Assembly (NCBI GenBank): GCA_029891385.1
Contig: CM057228.1
Location: forward strand, 79,534,964 to 79,598,963
Length of the DNA: 64,000 nucleotides
Direction: 5' to 3'
DNA from: Erythroxylum novogranatense
Lineage: Eukaryota > Streptophyta > Magnoliopsida > Malpighiales > Erythroxylaceae
In this document: piece by piece, positions 26,701 to 36,336 of the stretch
Layout: the number at the start of each line of letters is the position of its first letter
Numbering within the stretch: the first letter of the stretch is position 1
The notes under the pieces: generated by a model
Database searches by the model: none
Seen by the model: the letters and a program-made list of their open reading frames with translations, nothing else
What the model was told of the DNA's origin: nothing
Translations under genes and position numbers: made by a program

Positions 26701-28539
26701 CAATATTCCATTTTGTTATGTGCCTTGTTGACTTTGTAAATCCATTGGTTATGTGAATATGTGTTTTTGTGTTATAAGTGTTAACTTTGTAAATGTTGTG
26801 TTTTATCGGAAAGATGACAACTGGAAAAAAGGGTTTATTTGAAATGTTTTATCTTATTGGAAAAAAATGATTTCGACAAATATCTTTTGAAAATAATGGT
26901 TTAAGACAATTTCTGTATGCTTATGTCTCTTTTATTAAATTGTTACCCACGGAGTTGTCGTGCTCACCCCCTTATCTCCCTCCTCAGGTTTTGAGCAAGA
27001 AATCGAGTTTCGCATCGAGATTGAAACAAATTCGATGCATTTTGCTTTTGAAGTTATGTTTGTTAAAGAAAGGCATTAGTTTATTCTTTATTCGTTATTT
27101 TTGTTAAATTGGTTGTAATCGGGCTAAATGCCCTTTGATGAGTTGTATTGGTTTATTGTTATGTAAATCATAAGGTTTTGAAGTTCCAAACATACTTTAT
27201 ATAAATATATCCTTTACTATTTGAAGTTCAAATGTAATGTATAAGTTAATGTATGGTTGTATGATTGGGATTGGAGTTGTAAAAGTTAGCATGAGATTGT
27301 AATGCTTTATGGATTGAAAAGTTTAGAAACTTAAGAATGAGTTGCTGCCTTTGAATTGGAGTATGAGTTGTGCTATTGAAAATGGAAGATAGAAGTGGTT
27401 TTATGCAGGTTGGAGCTTGGATGGTTAGATTAAGATTTTGGCTAGATCTATTTTTAGGGGAGGTGCTGTCCAAATTTTCCTAAATTTGGGCAGCAACTTC
27501 GATTAGGTTTTAGACCTCGAAATGATTGATTTGGAAAAAGGTATTTCTTAAGGTTGATAGAGCTTGTCAAAATCTTCAAAACAGTATAAAGTGGGTTAAT
27601 TTTCGACTTAAGATGAAAAAGATATGAGCGTTTTAAGTTTGCTGCCCATTATGCATTTGGGTTTCCAATTACTATTCATGGGCATTTTGGGCTGAACCTT
27701 CGGATGGGTTTTCCGCGCTTTAGGCGGGAATTGAAATTTCCGTCATTCATGAAAATTGTAGAGGTCTTGATATCTTTAAAAGAGGTATAATATATCCCGA
27801 TCGAATTGGGGTAAAAGATATAAGGGTCGGAAATTGGCGGTTACTATTCATATGGTCAATTACTATTCCTTTGGTCATTTTGCATTTTCTCTTATAACTT
27901 TCTCGTTTGGCCTCCGATTCACCGAAATTGAACCAGTGACTTCTCATCAAGTGTCCTACCTTTCCTTGCAAAATGTCCAATTGTTAGCTTAATTGAATTT
28001 TGTCGAAATTAGCCTCACGTTTGTCTTGTTGATTTACCTATTTGAATTATGCTTGAAGATGTTCGCTTTGCTTCGTGACTATGCCTTTCAAACCGATGTG
28101 CTTTTGTTTCCGCTTTTGTTTTGTTTCCTTCCGTCTTATACCTTTCGGTTCAAGTTGCGTTGGCTTCCGTTTCGTTTGTTTCTATCCTTTGTTATCCGAT
28201 TCGACTCGTTTCAATCTATTTTGCTTTCGATTTCGAGCCTTGATTTGCTTTGTAATTTGCTTGGATACAATTCTTTAGTCTTGATTTTCATGTGCTTCGT
28301 AGTTTGTTTTCAGTATGTTTCTTCGTTTCTGTATGCTTTTTCTCCGTTCCGTTGAATTTACTTTTGTTTCGTTCTTCGTTTCGTTCTTCGGTTAAGACCC
28401 GACTCATAAAAATGGAGTTAAGATGAATAAAAAAAAAATTTATCGGGATTTTTCGGATTAGTCGAGGTTTTCTAAGGAATCATGTATGCGTACGAAGAAA
28501 TCTGTATGATTAGTTGGGTTCCGGAAACGGGATCCAACA
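23758..28539 (+). mobile_element. LTR copy F (about 4.78 kb), 270 bp internal deletion; right end of array
   Basis: Begins TGTTGGGCCC and ends GGGATCCAACA at 28539, where copia coding sequence starts. Compared with copy E, the 270 bp corresponding to 19735-20004 are missing at the junction near 25440, which shares TTT on both sides. The other differences from E are small. Confidence 0.9.
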
Positions 28540-30078
28540 TTCATAATCAAATGACCCTAAACTACCATTCTTGTGGAGCTTAGCTATGCGTCTCTCATCT
28601 ATATGGCCAAGGCGACAATGCCATAAGTAAGTTGATTTTAAATTATCTCGTTTATGTCTTTTCGTGTCATTGACATTCATAATTGGATGTGACATATCTA
28701 ATATGTAAATTCCATTGCATAATGTACCAGTACCATAAAGCATTCCATTCAAACTAATAGAACAACCATTGTTACTAAAATCAAATGGAAACCACTCTAT
28801 TTAAACAAGAAAGCATAAATATGTTCTTTGTTAAAACAGTACAAAATAACATTCATCCAATTTAATTACAAGCCCACCGAGGAGTGAAAAAATAAGTGCC
28901 TACGGCTAATGCAAAGAACTCTTGCTCCATTTCCTACACGCAGTCTAGTTCTCCCTTCATGAAATGCATCTCATCGCCCGAGGCCTAGCATATCATTGCA
29001 TATGTGTGAGCCACAACCGGTATCTAATACCCATATGTTATGGTCAGAAACAGTATTAACCTCAATGACAAACATACCTGAAGAAGCCGAGGCATCTGAT
29101 GCCTTCTTCTACTTCAATTCTTCTAGATAGACTTTACAGTTTCGCTTCCAGTGGCCAGTCTTGCCACAATGGAAGCAAGTTCCTTTTGGTGCAGTTTCTT
29201 TGGTTTTCTTTTTGGCTGCACTTCCTTTTGGTTTCTTAGACCTTTTTTTCTTCAGTTTCTTTTTCTTTGAACCAGAAGAAGAAGAGTCCACCAAGAGCAC
29301 TGACTTGCTATCCTTCTTGATAGCTTGCTCTGCTGTCTTGAGCAGATTGATCAACTCAGGGATTGTCGTGGATATTTGGTTCATCCGATAGTTCACACAA
29401 ACTGTGAATAGCTATCAGACAATCCAACTAGAATTAAGTCAACACTTAATTCATAATCCATAACAAAACCTAAGACGGCCAACCTCTCCAATATACCCAT
29501 TCATCTGCAGTGCAGTATTAGGGATTGTCGTGGATATTTGGTTCATCCGATAGTTCAACACAAACTGTGAATAGCTATCAGACAATCCAACTAGAATTAA
29601 GTCAACACTTAATTCATAATCCATAACAAAACCTAAGACGGTCAACCTCTCCAATATACCCATTCATCTTCAGTGCATACTGCACTGCAGATGAACCTGG
29701 AGTCATCTTAGTCGTGAAGAGTAGTCTCGAGGTCTCGAACCTTTCAGACCGAGCTTGCTCATCGAAAAGCTCTCTAAGATGAAACACTATGGTATGAGCA
29801 TCCATAGACTCATGTTGCTTCTGCAGCTCTGGTGACATAGATGCGAGCATAATACAGGTAGCTATGTCACTGTCTTTGAGATGCTTACGATAAACTTTCT
29901 CATCCTCATCAGAAGCATCAACAGCAGGTAGATCAGGAAGTGGAACATCTAGGACATAGCCCAGTTCCTCAGATCTGAGAACAATTCTCAGATTTCTCAG
30001 CCAATCAAGAAAGTTGGGTCCAGTTAATTTATTAGATTCCATTAATGAGCGCAAATTCACACTGGAAGTCATCTTCAA
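28540..30078 (-). pseudogene. Ty1/copia gag-pol 5' part (gag, zinc knuckle, protease, GAG-pre-integrase), broken
   Basis: Retrotransposon polyprotein that would form the particle and process itself. Reading from the ATG at 30078: a copia-type gag domain (motif LTGPNFLDWLRNLRIVL, residues about 19-35); a basic lysine-rich linker and a CCHC zinc knuckle CFHCGKTGHWKRNC in a second frame (29109-29396); a protease active-site-like VLDTGCGSHIC near 29000-29035; and a GAG-pre-integrase motif LWHCRLGHIDERR in a further piece (28540-28752). Frames change near 29650, stops follow the zinc knuckle and the protease motif, and a 162 bp duplication lies inside gag. The last readable residues are FDYE at the array junction. 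It is clearly dead. The copia assignment is firm; the lineage within copia is not determined. Confidence 0.88.
29359..29682 (-). repeat. 162 bp tandem duplication inside copia gag
   Basis: Copies 29359-29520 and 29521-29682 are nearly identical (for example GGGATTGTCGTGG at both starts). The length is a multiple of three, but the frame is already broken within the copies by small indels, so it adds no readable protein. Confidence 0.85.
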
Positions 30079-30236
30079 TCAACCTAAAGAGAAAGAGAGA
30101 AAGAATGTTAGAATAGAATTACATGCATGATCATAAGGACTTACATGACATGCATATGGCTCCCACTAGTTTCAAATAATCCATAACCCTCATTACGAAT
30201 CTAAGAAACATTATGACAAAATGTCCTAGTGGGTCG

Positions 30237-30416
30237 ATATCCGACATTACTAAAATGACCTTGGGTTTACCCAACAAGCCACCTTAGGTCAATCGGTAGG
30301 TATCAGTCATACCAATTGCATCATAGATATCCGACATTACTAAAATGACCTTGGGTTTACCCAACAAGCCACCTTAGATTAATCGGCAGGTATCGGTCAT
30401 ACCAGTTACATCACAG
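30237..30416 (-). repeat. 90 bp tandem duplication in the copia leader
   Basis: CCGACATTACTAAAATGACC recurs at 30241 and 30331, and the whole 90 bp unit repeats with a few substitutions (GGTCAATCGGTAGG against GATTAATCGGCAGG). Confidence 0.85.
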
Positions 30417-30449
30417 GTGCAATTATCGACTAGTGCTATCAACTCGTGA

Positions 30450-31444
30450 TGTTGGACCCTGAACTTTTGATGAAAATTAGAAATATTAAAATGAATTTAA
30501 ATGGAGAAAGAATTGGTGAGAATGAGAATGAATTTAAGGAAATTTGATGAACTTAAGAAAAATTTATGAGAAATGAATTGTTTAATTTTGAGGACTTTAA
30601 TATTTGAATGAATTTATATGGATTATGAGAGGAAAGTGGATGAGTTGATTGAAATGAAGTTAAATAGCAAGAATTAAAAAGAAAAAGTGTGAAAATTTGA
30701 AGAATTTAGAAAGTTTGACTTTTTGGAGAGAGAATGTTTGACTTTGAGAGTTGACTTTTGATTTAGGTAAAATTTGATAAAATGATCTTCATGAAACTTG
30801 TAGATTTTGTTAAGAGCTTTCTGTAGCCATAAAGTTTGCAATTTTTCGATTGGATTTTATAGAAGTGTATTTTGAACACTTTGTAGGTTTGGGTTAGGAT
30901 AAAGGCAGCCATTATGCTGCCGAAATTTCGGTAGATAATAAGCTGAAAAAGAAAATTAAATAAGAAGTAGTTGATTTCGGATGAGACTTATGATTTGTAT
31001 GAAAGAGGGCTAAAGTGTGTAAGAATTTTGGCATAAGAAAGAAAAAAAAAGGAAAGAAATTGAGTAAAAATGGTTATAAGGAAAAAGAAAAAAAATTATA
31101 CCGAATTTTGGAACGTCTTAGGGTTTCCAACGTGATTATGTTCATTCGATAAGTTTTCTTTGATTATTGTTTCCGGATGTCAGATGTGTTTGCTGTGATT
31201 CGTTTCGCTATTTTTCGCTTCCGCCTTCGCTATGCTTTCCGATTTGCTTCCGTTTCGATTCTGTATTCGGTTCGCATTTGCTTTGCTTCCGCTTGCTTTG
31301 TGATTCGAGTTAGTGTTTGCTATTGGCTTCCGCATTTTGTTTCCGATTCGAAATTTCGATGCGAAATTTCCATTTCCATTCGATTCCGTTTCCTTCGTTT
31401 TTCATTTTTCAGTTGGGATCCGGTTCCCGGATCGGGTCCCAATA
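30450..31444 (+). mobile_element. Solo LTR (995 bp) inserted in the copia leader
   Basis: Starts TGTTGGACCC and ends GGGTCCCAATA, near-perfect inverted termini with a probable CA to TA change. It is flanked by CGTGA (30445-30449) and TGTGA (31445-31449), a 5 bp target duplication with one CpG-type transition. No primer-binding site follows the end, so there is no internal part. Its body (AT-rich and purine-rich first, CG- and T-rich later) resembles the array LTR in style but not in alignable sequence. Strand is inferred from the TGTTGG start. Confidence 0.75.
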
Positions 31445-31849
31445 TGTGATGTATGCACACACATTGGGTTATCAACTCTTGATGCGTCTACATCTAATGT
31501 ACACTACCCAATTTCGCCTCTGTCTACGTTAACCTTGAGTTTACTCAACAAATCAACGTTTCTAGTGAAAACCGACCCATTAATCCGAAAATCTCATTTC
31601 CATGGTTCGAACATATCCGTATAGAGTGAGCTTGGGTTTATCCAATAACCCGAACTCTATAAGAACTCTGGTTCTCCCCATATTAATGGAAGGCGTTAGT
31701 TTTCATATTATGTGTGAGGGATTTCATCTTTCTTCACTCTTCTTCTTCTCCAAGCTGTAGGATTATAGTCACCATGACTATATGGAATGATTTAGGGCAT
31801 CAATCACATTGAATCTGTACCTATAATCATCCATCATCCCACCTAAGCA

Positions 31850-32072
31850 TGTATAAGTCGACTTGTCTAAGCATGCAAGTCGACTTATGCTACTGTGCAT
31901 GTGTAAGTCGACTTGTCTGAACATGCAAGTCGACTTATGCTACTGTGCACATGTAAGTCGACTTATGCCATTGTCCAAGTCGACTTACCTGAGAACACAA
32001 GTCGACTAGTGCATGTGTAAGTCGACTTGTTTGAACATACAAGTCGACTTATGCATGTGTAAGTCGACTTAT
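31850..32072. repeat. Array of ten AAGTCGACTT-type palindromes in the copia leader
   Basis: GTCGAC occurs at 31858, 31879, 31908, 31929, 31958, 31979, 32001, 32021, 32043 and 32063. Spacings are 21, 29, 21, 29, 21, 22, 20, 22 and 20 bp. Nearly all sites extend to the 10 bp palindrome AAGTCGACTT. The first part is a 50 bp tandem unit holding two palindromes each; the second part runs at about 21 bp. Confidence 0.95.
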
Positions 32073-33183
32073 ATGTATAGAATTGCTCTCTAATCGGCTA
32101 ATTTCTCAATCCGTGCAGTTCCAATTCACAATACCAAGTGTAATATATTCTACTATGATGTACCAATGAAACACTTTCATTGTATCATGCTTACCATACA
32201 TATAATCATATTATACATAAAAAACTTGAAATCGATTAATACACTACTATTCACTTACATTTCCAAATAATTTGAGAATATCAAACTATCACCCTAAGTA
32301 TCTCTAGGTAGTCTACACTTTATCAAGACTACTTCGGCACTTGTCACAAAATTTGTGACGGCCAAAACAATCAAGACAACGAAGTACACTAACGAGACGC
32401 TAATGTGACATATTTGACATCCGAAAATTTTGGAAACCCAATTTCAAGAAAATCATTTTGGAAAGCATACAACATCAATGTAACATATTTTTAATCACAT
32501 TAAAAATAATCCAATGCATTGGAATTGAGAAATACACAATTAATCATTTCAAACAAAACAGCTCCAGCAACTTTCTCAAAACTGCCAAGCTCTGTCTTTT
32601 GCTTGAAAAACTCATTGAAACAATTTCAATAAATTCTGAGAAAATTAAAGAGGTTACAAAATGTTTACAAAATTCTCCATGAATTGTTTCAGGATTTATT
32701 ACCAACAAAAACTCAACCAACCTCAGAAACAAAGCCAATGTTGAATCTGTGTTCCTCAACACAGATATTCCCAGCAGCACACAATAAATTCTCAAATAAA
32801 TAGTAAATCACCTCAAAAAACAATTTCCATTCTCATAGACATTCATAAACATCTTAGAGACATGTCGGTGAAAAAAAATCTGAAAAAAAAATTTATACAA
32901 TTTATTCTCGAATTTATAAGCATGCCTGTTCAAGGATTGTGCACAAAGACAGCAACCAGAACATTAGGGAATAAATTAGCAAAACCATATCAAATCACAT
33001 TGATAAATTCTTTCCTGTCACAGACATATTCAACAACATCTTATGAGCATATCTGGGCAAGAAAATTTCGAAAACAATATTTCTATACTGATTTTGAATT
33101 TAACACAGTCAACATGCATCATCATCGCAAGCAATAGGCAGCTCCGACCTAGTTATGATTTCTTCGTTATATACGACACAAGT
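32073..33183 (-). other. Rest of the copia leader, no gene seen
   Basis: Non-coding stretch between the palindrome array and the primer-binding site. Short open frames on both strands overlap each other and resemble nothing known. Confidence 0.6.
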
Positions 33184-33196
33184 GTCTCTGATACCA
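33184..33196 (-). promoter_or_regulatory. Primer-binding site of the copia element
   Basis: Read on the - strand this is TGGTATCAGAGAC, complementary over its first 11 bases to the initiator tRNA-Met 3' end and one base after the LTR end CCTACA. Confidence 0.85.
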
Positions 33197-33197
33197 C

Positions 33198-34920
33198 TGT
33201 AGGAAAATCCCGGTGTGTGCATCACATACACACGGTGCGGAAAAATAAAAATTTTTGTTTCGGGACCTTCCCAAAAGCCAGGATCCATGTGTCTATATAT
33301 CAAAGTCAAACCATAACGACCAAAGGAGACCGTCTCTAACGGTATCCACGCAGAGATCGGAGAACCTAACCGGGACAAACCCTTTGACCCGGGAATAGCT
33401 AGAGCAAGGGAAAGAGTGCTAGCTCTTACCTTGTTCTTGGAGAGCTTGGAGAGAAAACGATGGAGAAGATGGAACTTGGAGAAGAAGAGCTTGAATATCG
33501 ATGGTGAGAAGAGAAGAGAGGAAAACCTTTTTTCCTTCAACCTTTCTTACTTCATTTTTTTTACCAACGACCATCATCTCTTCCTTTTAGTCTTTCCTTT
33601 TGTCTTCTAGTCATTAAACGCAATTAATGACAAGGCAAAAGAAGAAGCTTCCATCCTCTTTCCACGTAAATCATATATATATATATATATATATATATAA
33701 ATGCTGAAGTGGTCCAGTCACACTGGGGTCAGTCCTACCAGGTCCCGGTATGGAAAAAACACCAAAAACCTGTTTCAGCAATATCGATGTCGCGATCTCA
33801 TCGGGACATATCTCGATCTCATCGGGATCCATTTAATCCCATTGCTTTCCATATATTGGATCTCTGTCCAAAACTATTTTACGAATTCTTCAAATCACTC
33901 TTATGAGTGTGACTCATTAGGTTCCCGGTTATGTTGGCCACTATCTAGCAACACATCATGAACCCCAATTGACCGGAAAGTAATTGGTTTGACGAATGAA
34001 CATATGTTCATCACGAACCCTATCACGAACCTTTCCATAGACAATTACTGTGCAATTCGTCCTTTCACCATGTTATACCCCACTTGATTATGAGTATGGG
34101 CAAAGTTTCAACTCTTACTAGACTGAGCACGTCAAATCTAGTCCAAGTGATATCAGTTCTTGTCCTGGGACTCATTACTTTATATGTCACTGAAGACACT
34201 CTTCATGATATATGTACTCCAGCCAGAGATTTCTAAGTAATGACCCTGACAAGAGGCCATGGGTATCATCTTCTGCTATCACAGAAGTGGTGAATCCTCT
34301 ATTGGCTACTCAATTACCTTCGAATACCTCAAGCTGTACCCAAGCACCACCCTACGAGCGACCTCTGTAAGGCAACAAGGAATGGAGTCAAAGCACAGAA
34401 TCAGTATCCAAGATATCCTTGAGTACCTCAAGTTTAAGGATACTTGCACCATTGCTGTGATGAGATTATCATTGACATTAGAATAAGACATCCATGTGAT
34501 GATCTCATAGCAGGTCATCCAATGTACTTACTACCTCTAGTAAGCATTCACATCTCAACCCTAAACATCTCATATTTACAGTTTCTGAGATCCACTACTT
34601 GATCAAATCAAGGAGCTTGAAATGTGCTAGTCTCTCCGGATTACCGATGTCCAGTTTCAGTAATCCTATGACTAGGGATAATTTAGATACTGACATAATT
34701 GCACATGATAAGAATCTCAGTAGTACGATCACATCACAATTTCCTTCATGCTATGTCATATATCATGGACTTCATTAATTTGCTTATAGATCAATATCCA
34801 TTCATAAATAATGAACATCAAATTAATGAAATATGCCTTTCTTTATTTATTCATAAAGTATGTACACAACTTCGTACAAAACGCGCTAAAAGTGATTGCC
34901 TTTAGGGCACTACTCTAACA
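33198..34920 (-). mobile_element. 5' LTR of the copia element (1.72 kb)
   Basis: On the - strand it begins TGTTAGAGTAGTGCCC at 34920 and ends TTTTCCTACA at 33198. A TATATA-like element (plus strand 33291-33302) lies about 95 bp before its 3' end. A (TA)n tract interrupts it near 33673. The 5 bp beyond the LTR (34921-34925, TTACT) is the expected target duplication; its partner would be left of the window. Confidence 0.8.
33673..33699. repeat. (AT)n microsatellite
   Basis: Uninterrupted alternating A/T of about 13 units within the copia LTR. Confidence 0.95.
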
Positions 34921-34925
34921 TTACT

Positions 34926-35727
34926 TACATCATTTACTCATCGAACATCAATATGAGTGCTAAATTATTGTGTGTTAGCGGCCATCTGCTCAAGCAAGAT
35001 CCTGGCTTCAATGGGAGTCTTCTCACAAAGTCCCCTACCACTCGCCACATCAACTAAACTCCTCTCCATCGGTAGCAGTCCTTCATAGAAATATTGGATG
35101 AGAAAGTTGCTCCAATATGTTGTGGTGCGGACAATTGGCATATAACTTCTTGAACCACTCCCAATACTCGTAAAGAGACTCTTCGTTATGCTGCTTGATG
35201 CTACAAATCTCCTTATGAATATTTGGTATTTTTTAGCCTAAAAAATATTTCTCTAAGAACGATTGCTTCATCTCTAGCCACGTATTTACAATTCCAGCTG
35301 GTAAATCAAATAATTAGTCCTTAGTTGCATTTTTTAGTGAGAATGAGAAGGCTCTCAATATGATTTGCTAGTCAGACACTCCCTGAGGCTTTATGCTCAA
35401 ATAAACCACGTCAAGCTCCTTGAGATGCTTATATGCATCCTCACTTGAAAGACCATGAAAGCTAGGTAATAAATGTATTATTCCATACTTTAACTCAAAG
35501 GTAACATGTTTAGCAAAATTTGGAAATGTTATGCATGATAGTCTTTGAGTTAAATCGGGTGCAACTAACTCCCTCAAAATTCTTGGATTTGCCATTGTCT
35601 CTCTGGATCCAAATTCTGATTCTTCTACCAAAATTGACCTTGCTTTCATATGCAATCTTTGCAATGTCCTCTCGATCTCTGGATCAAGTTGCTCAAGTTC
35701 TCTACGAGGAGATCTTGTAACTATCAT
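34926..35727 (-). pseudogene. Ty3/gypsy (Athila-type) gag remnant, truncated by the copia insertion
   Basis: An open frame at 35727-35368 contains the typical plant gypsy gag stretch NPRILRELVAPDLTQR, then a region matching ELKYGIIHLLPSFHGLSSED and KHLKELDVV. Further down on the - strand the same kind of protein stays readable through several stops (motif IKQHNEESLYEYWEWFKKL near 35170-35230) until the copia LTR boundary at 34920. Gag would form the retrotransposon particle. At least eight in-frame stops make it non-functional. Family placement rests on recalled similarity of these motifs. Confidence 0.75.
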
Positions 35728-35837
35728 ACACCAACATTAACAAACTTTTAAAAGTTAACAACTAATCAAAAAGAAACAATGATAAACAAATATATTTTCA
35801 AAACACTAACTAAATTCAAAAACAAAAATTAAACTAC

Positions 35838-35866
35838 CATATTCCTTAGCAACGACTCTAAAATTT
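35838..35866 (-). promoter_or_regulatory. Possible decayed primer-binding site of the Athila-like element
   Basis: On the - strand GAGTCGTTGCTAAGGA resembles the tRNA-Asp-type site found in Athila elements (GCGCCGTTGCCGGGGA) with several transitions. It lies about 110 bp upstream of the gag start, which is the right position. The sequence beyond it (35867 onward) is then LTR. Confidence 0.45.
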
Positions 35867-36336
35867 AAAACCTCATGTCGAGTGCACTGCAAAATTTACC
35901 TGACTCTGCAAACTAAAATTTGTAGTTATGGTGAGTCAAGATCAAACCCATAAGAAATGTTCGGTTAATTTAAGTAATGAAATTAATTGATCCAAGGAAA
36001 ATATAAAAGGAGGTTTTTAGATTTTTAACAATTTAGAAAATAAAATAAAACTAAACTATCGAAAACAAATTAAAGCAAGTAATCGAAAATGATTAAAGTG
36101 TCGAATATAAGTAAGGCCCAATTTTAGGGTCAATATTAGCCTAAAAACGATCAAGAATATTCCATCATCCTAACATCTTTACACCTCTCTTTAGACTATT
36201 AATATGAGACTAACAATAAGGTCAATTTTCCTTTAGGTTGTGTTTATTTAAGATACAATTATTAATTAAACCTAACTACTAAATAACCTAAGATATGATC
36301 TCTAGGTTCAATTTGACAATAGCATTACGAAATGAA
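35867..36336 (-). mobile_element. Probable LTR 3' part of the Athila-like element
   Basis: AT-rich, non-coding, and placed where the 5' LTR should be relative to the gag remnant. LTR termini could not be fixed because the adjoining part is rearranged. Confidence 0.4.

Larger units (their letters stand above)
1..28539 (+). mobile_element. Tandem array of a non-autonomous giant-LTR retrotransposon (LTR-internal-LTR-internal...)
   Basis: LTR starts (TGTTGGGCCC directly after a purine-rich tract) lie at 991, 6676, 12368, 18041 and 23758, giving spacings of 5685, 5692, 5673 and 5717 bp. LTR ends (GGATCCAACA or variants) lie at 348, about 6035, 11723, 17394, about 23112 and 28539. Between each LTR end and the next LTR start are 640-646 bp opening with a tRNA-iMet-type primer-binding site and closing with a polypurine tract. 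The LTR is therefore about eight times longer than the internal part. No gag or pol domain is readable. The internal 3' tail translates to the end-of-pol motif typical of Ty3/gypsy elements (EFRGRNSF), so I infer a deletion derivative mobilised in trans. The right end abuts copia coding sequence; the left end is outside the window. Repeat nature is certain; the mechanism (unequal LTR recombination) is inferred. Confidence 0.93.
28540..34920 (-). mobile_element. Ty1/copia retrotransposon, 5' half, split by the giant-LTR array
   Basis: On the - strand the order is 5' LTR (34920 to 33198), primer-binding site, long leader (33197 to 30079), then gag-protease-pre-integrase (30078 to 28540). Coding sequence stops mid-domain exactly at the end of array LTR F, so the rest of pol and the 3' LTR should lie left of the window. 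A solo LTR sits in the leader. Confidence 0.85.

Noticed and set aside
1..28539. Simple dimeric or trimeric higher-order satellite repeat
   Set aside because: Some sites alternate (B/D/F against C/E), others pair B with E or A with D, and others E with F. No single period fits, so it is reported as mosaic.
31850..32072. CRISPR-like array
   Set aside because: Repeats are 10 bp palindromes with 11-19 bp partly repeated spacers in a plant retrotransposon leader; there is no cas context and no unique spacers of standard length.
33109..33540. 143-codon - strand frame over the copia LTR end
   Set aside because: It spans the LTR/primer-binding-site boundary and has no domain; LTR sequence reads open by chance.
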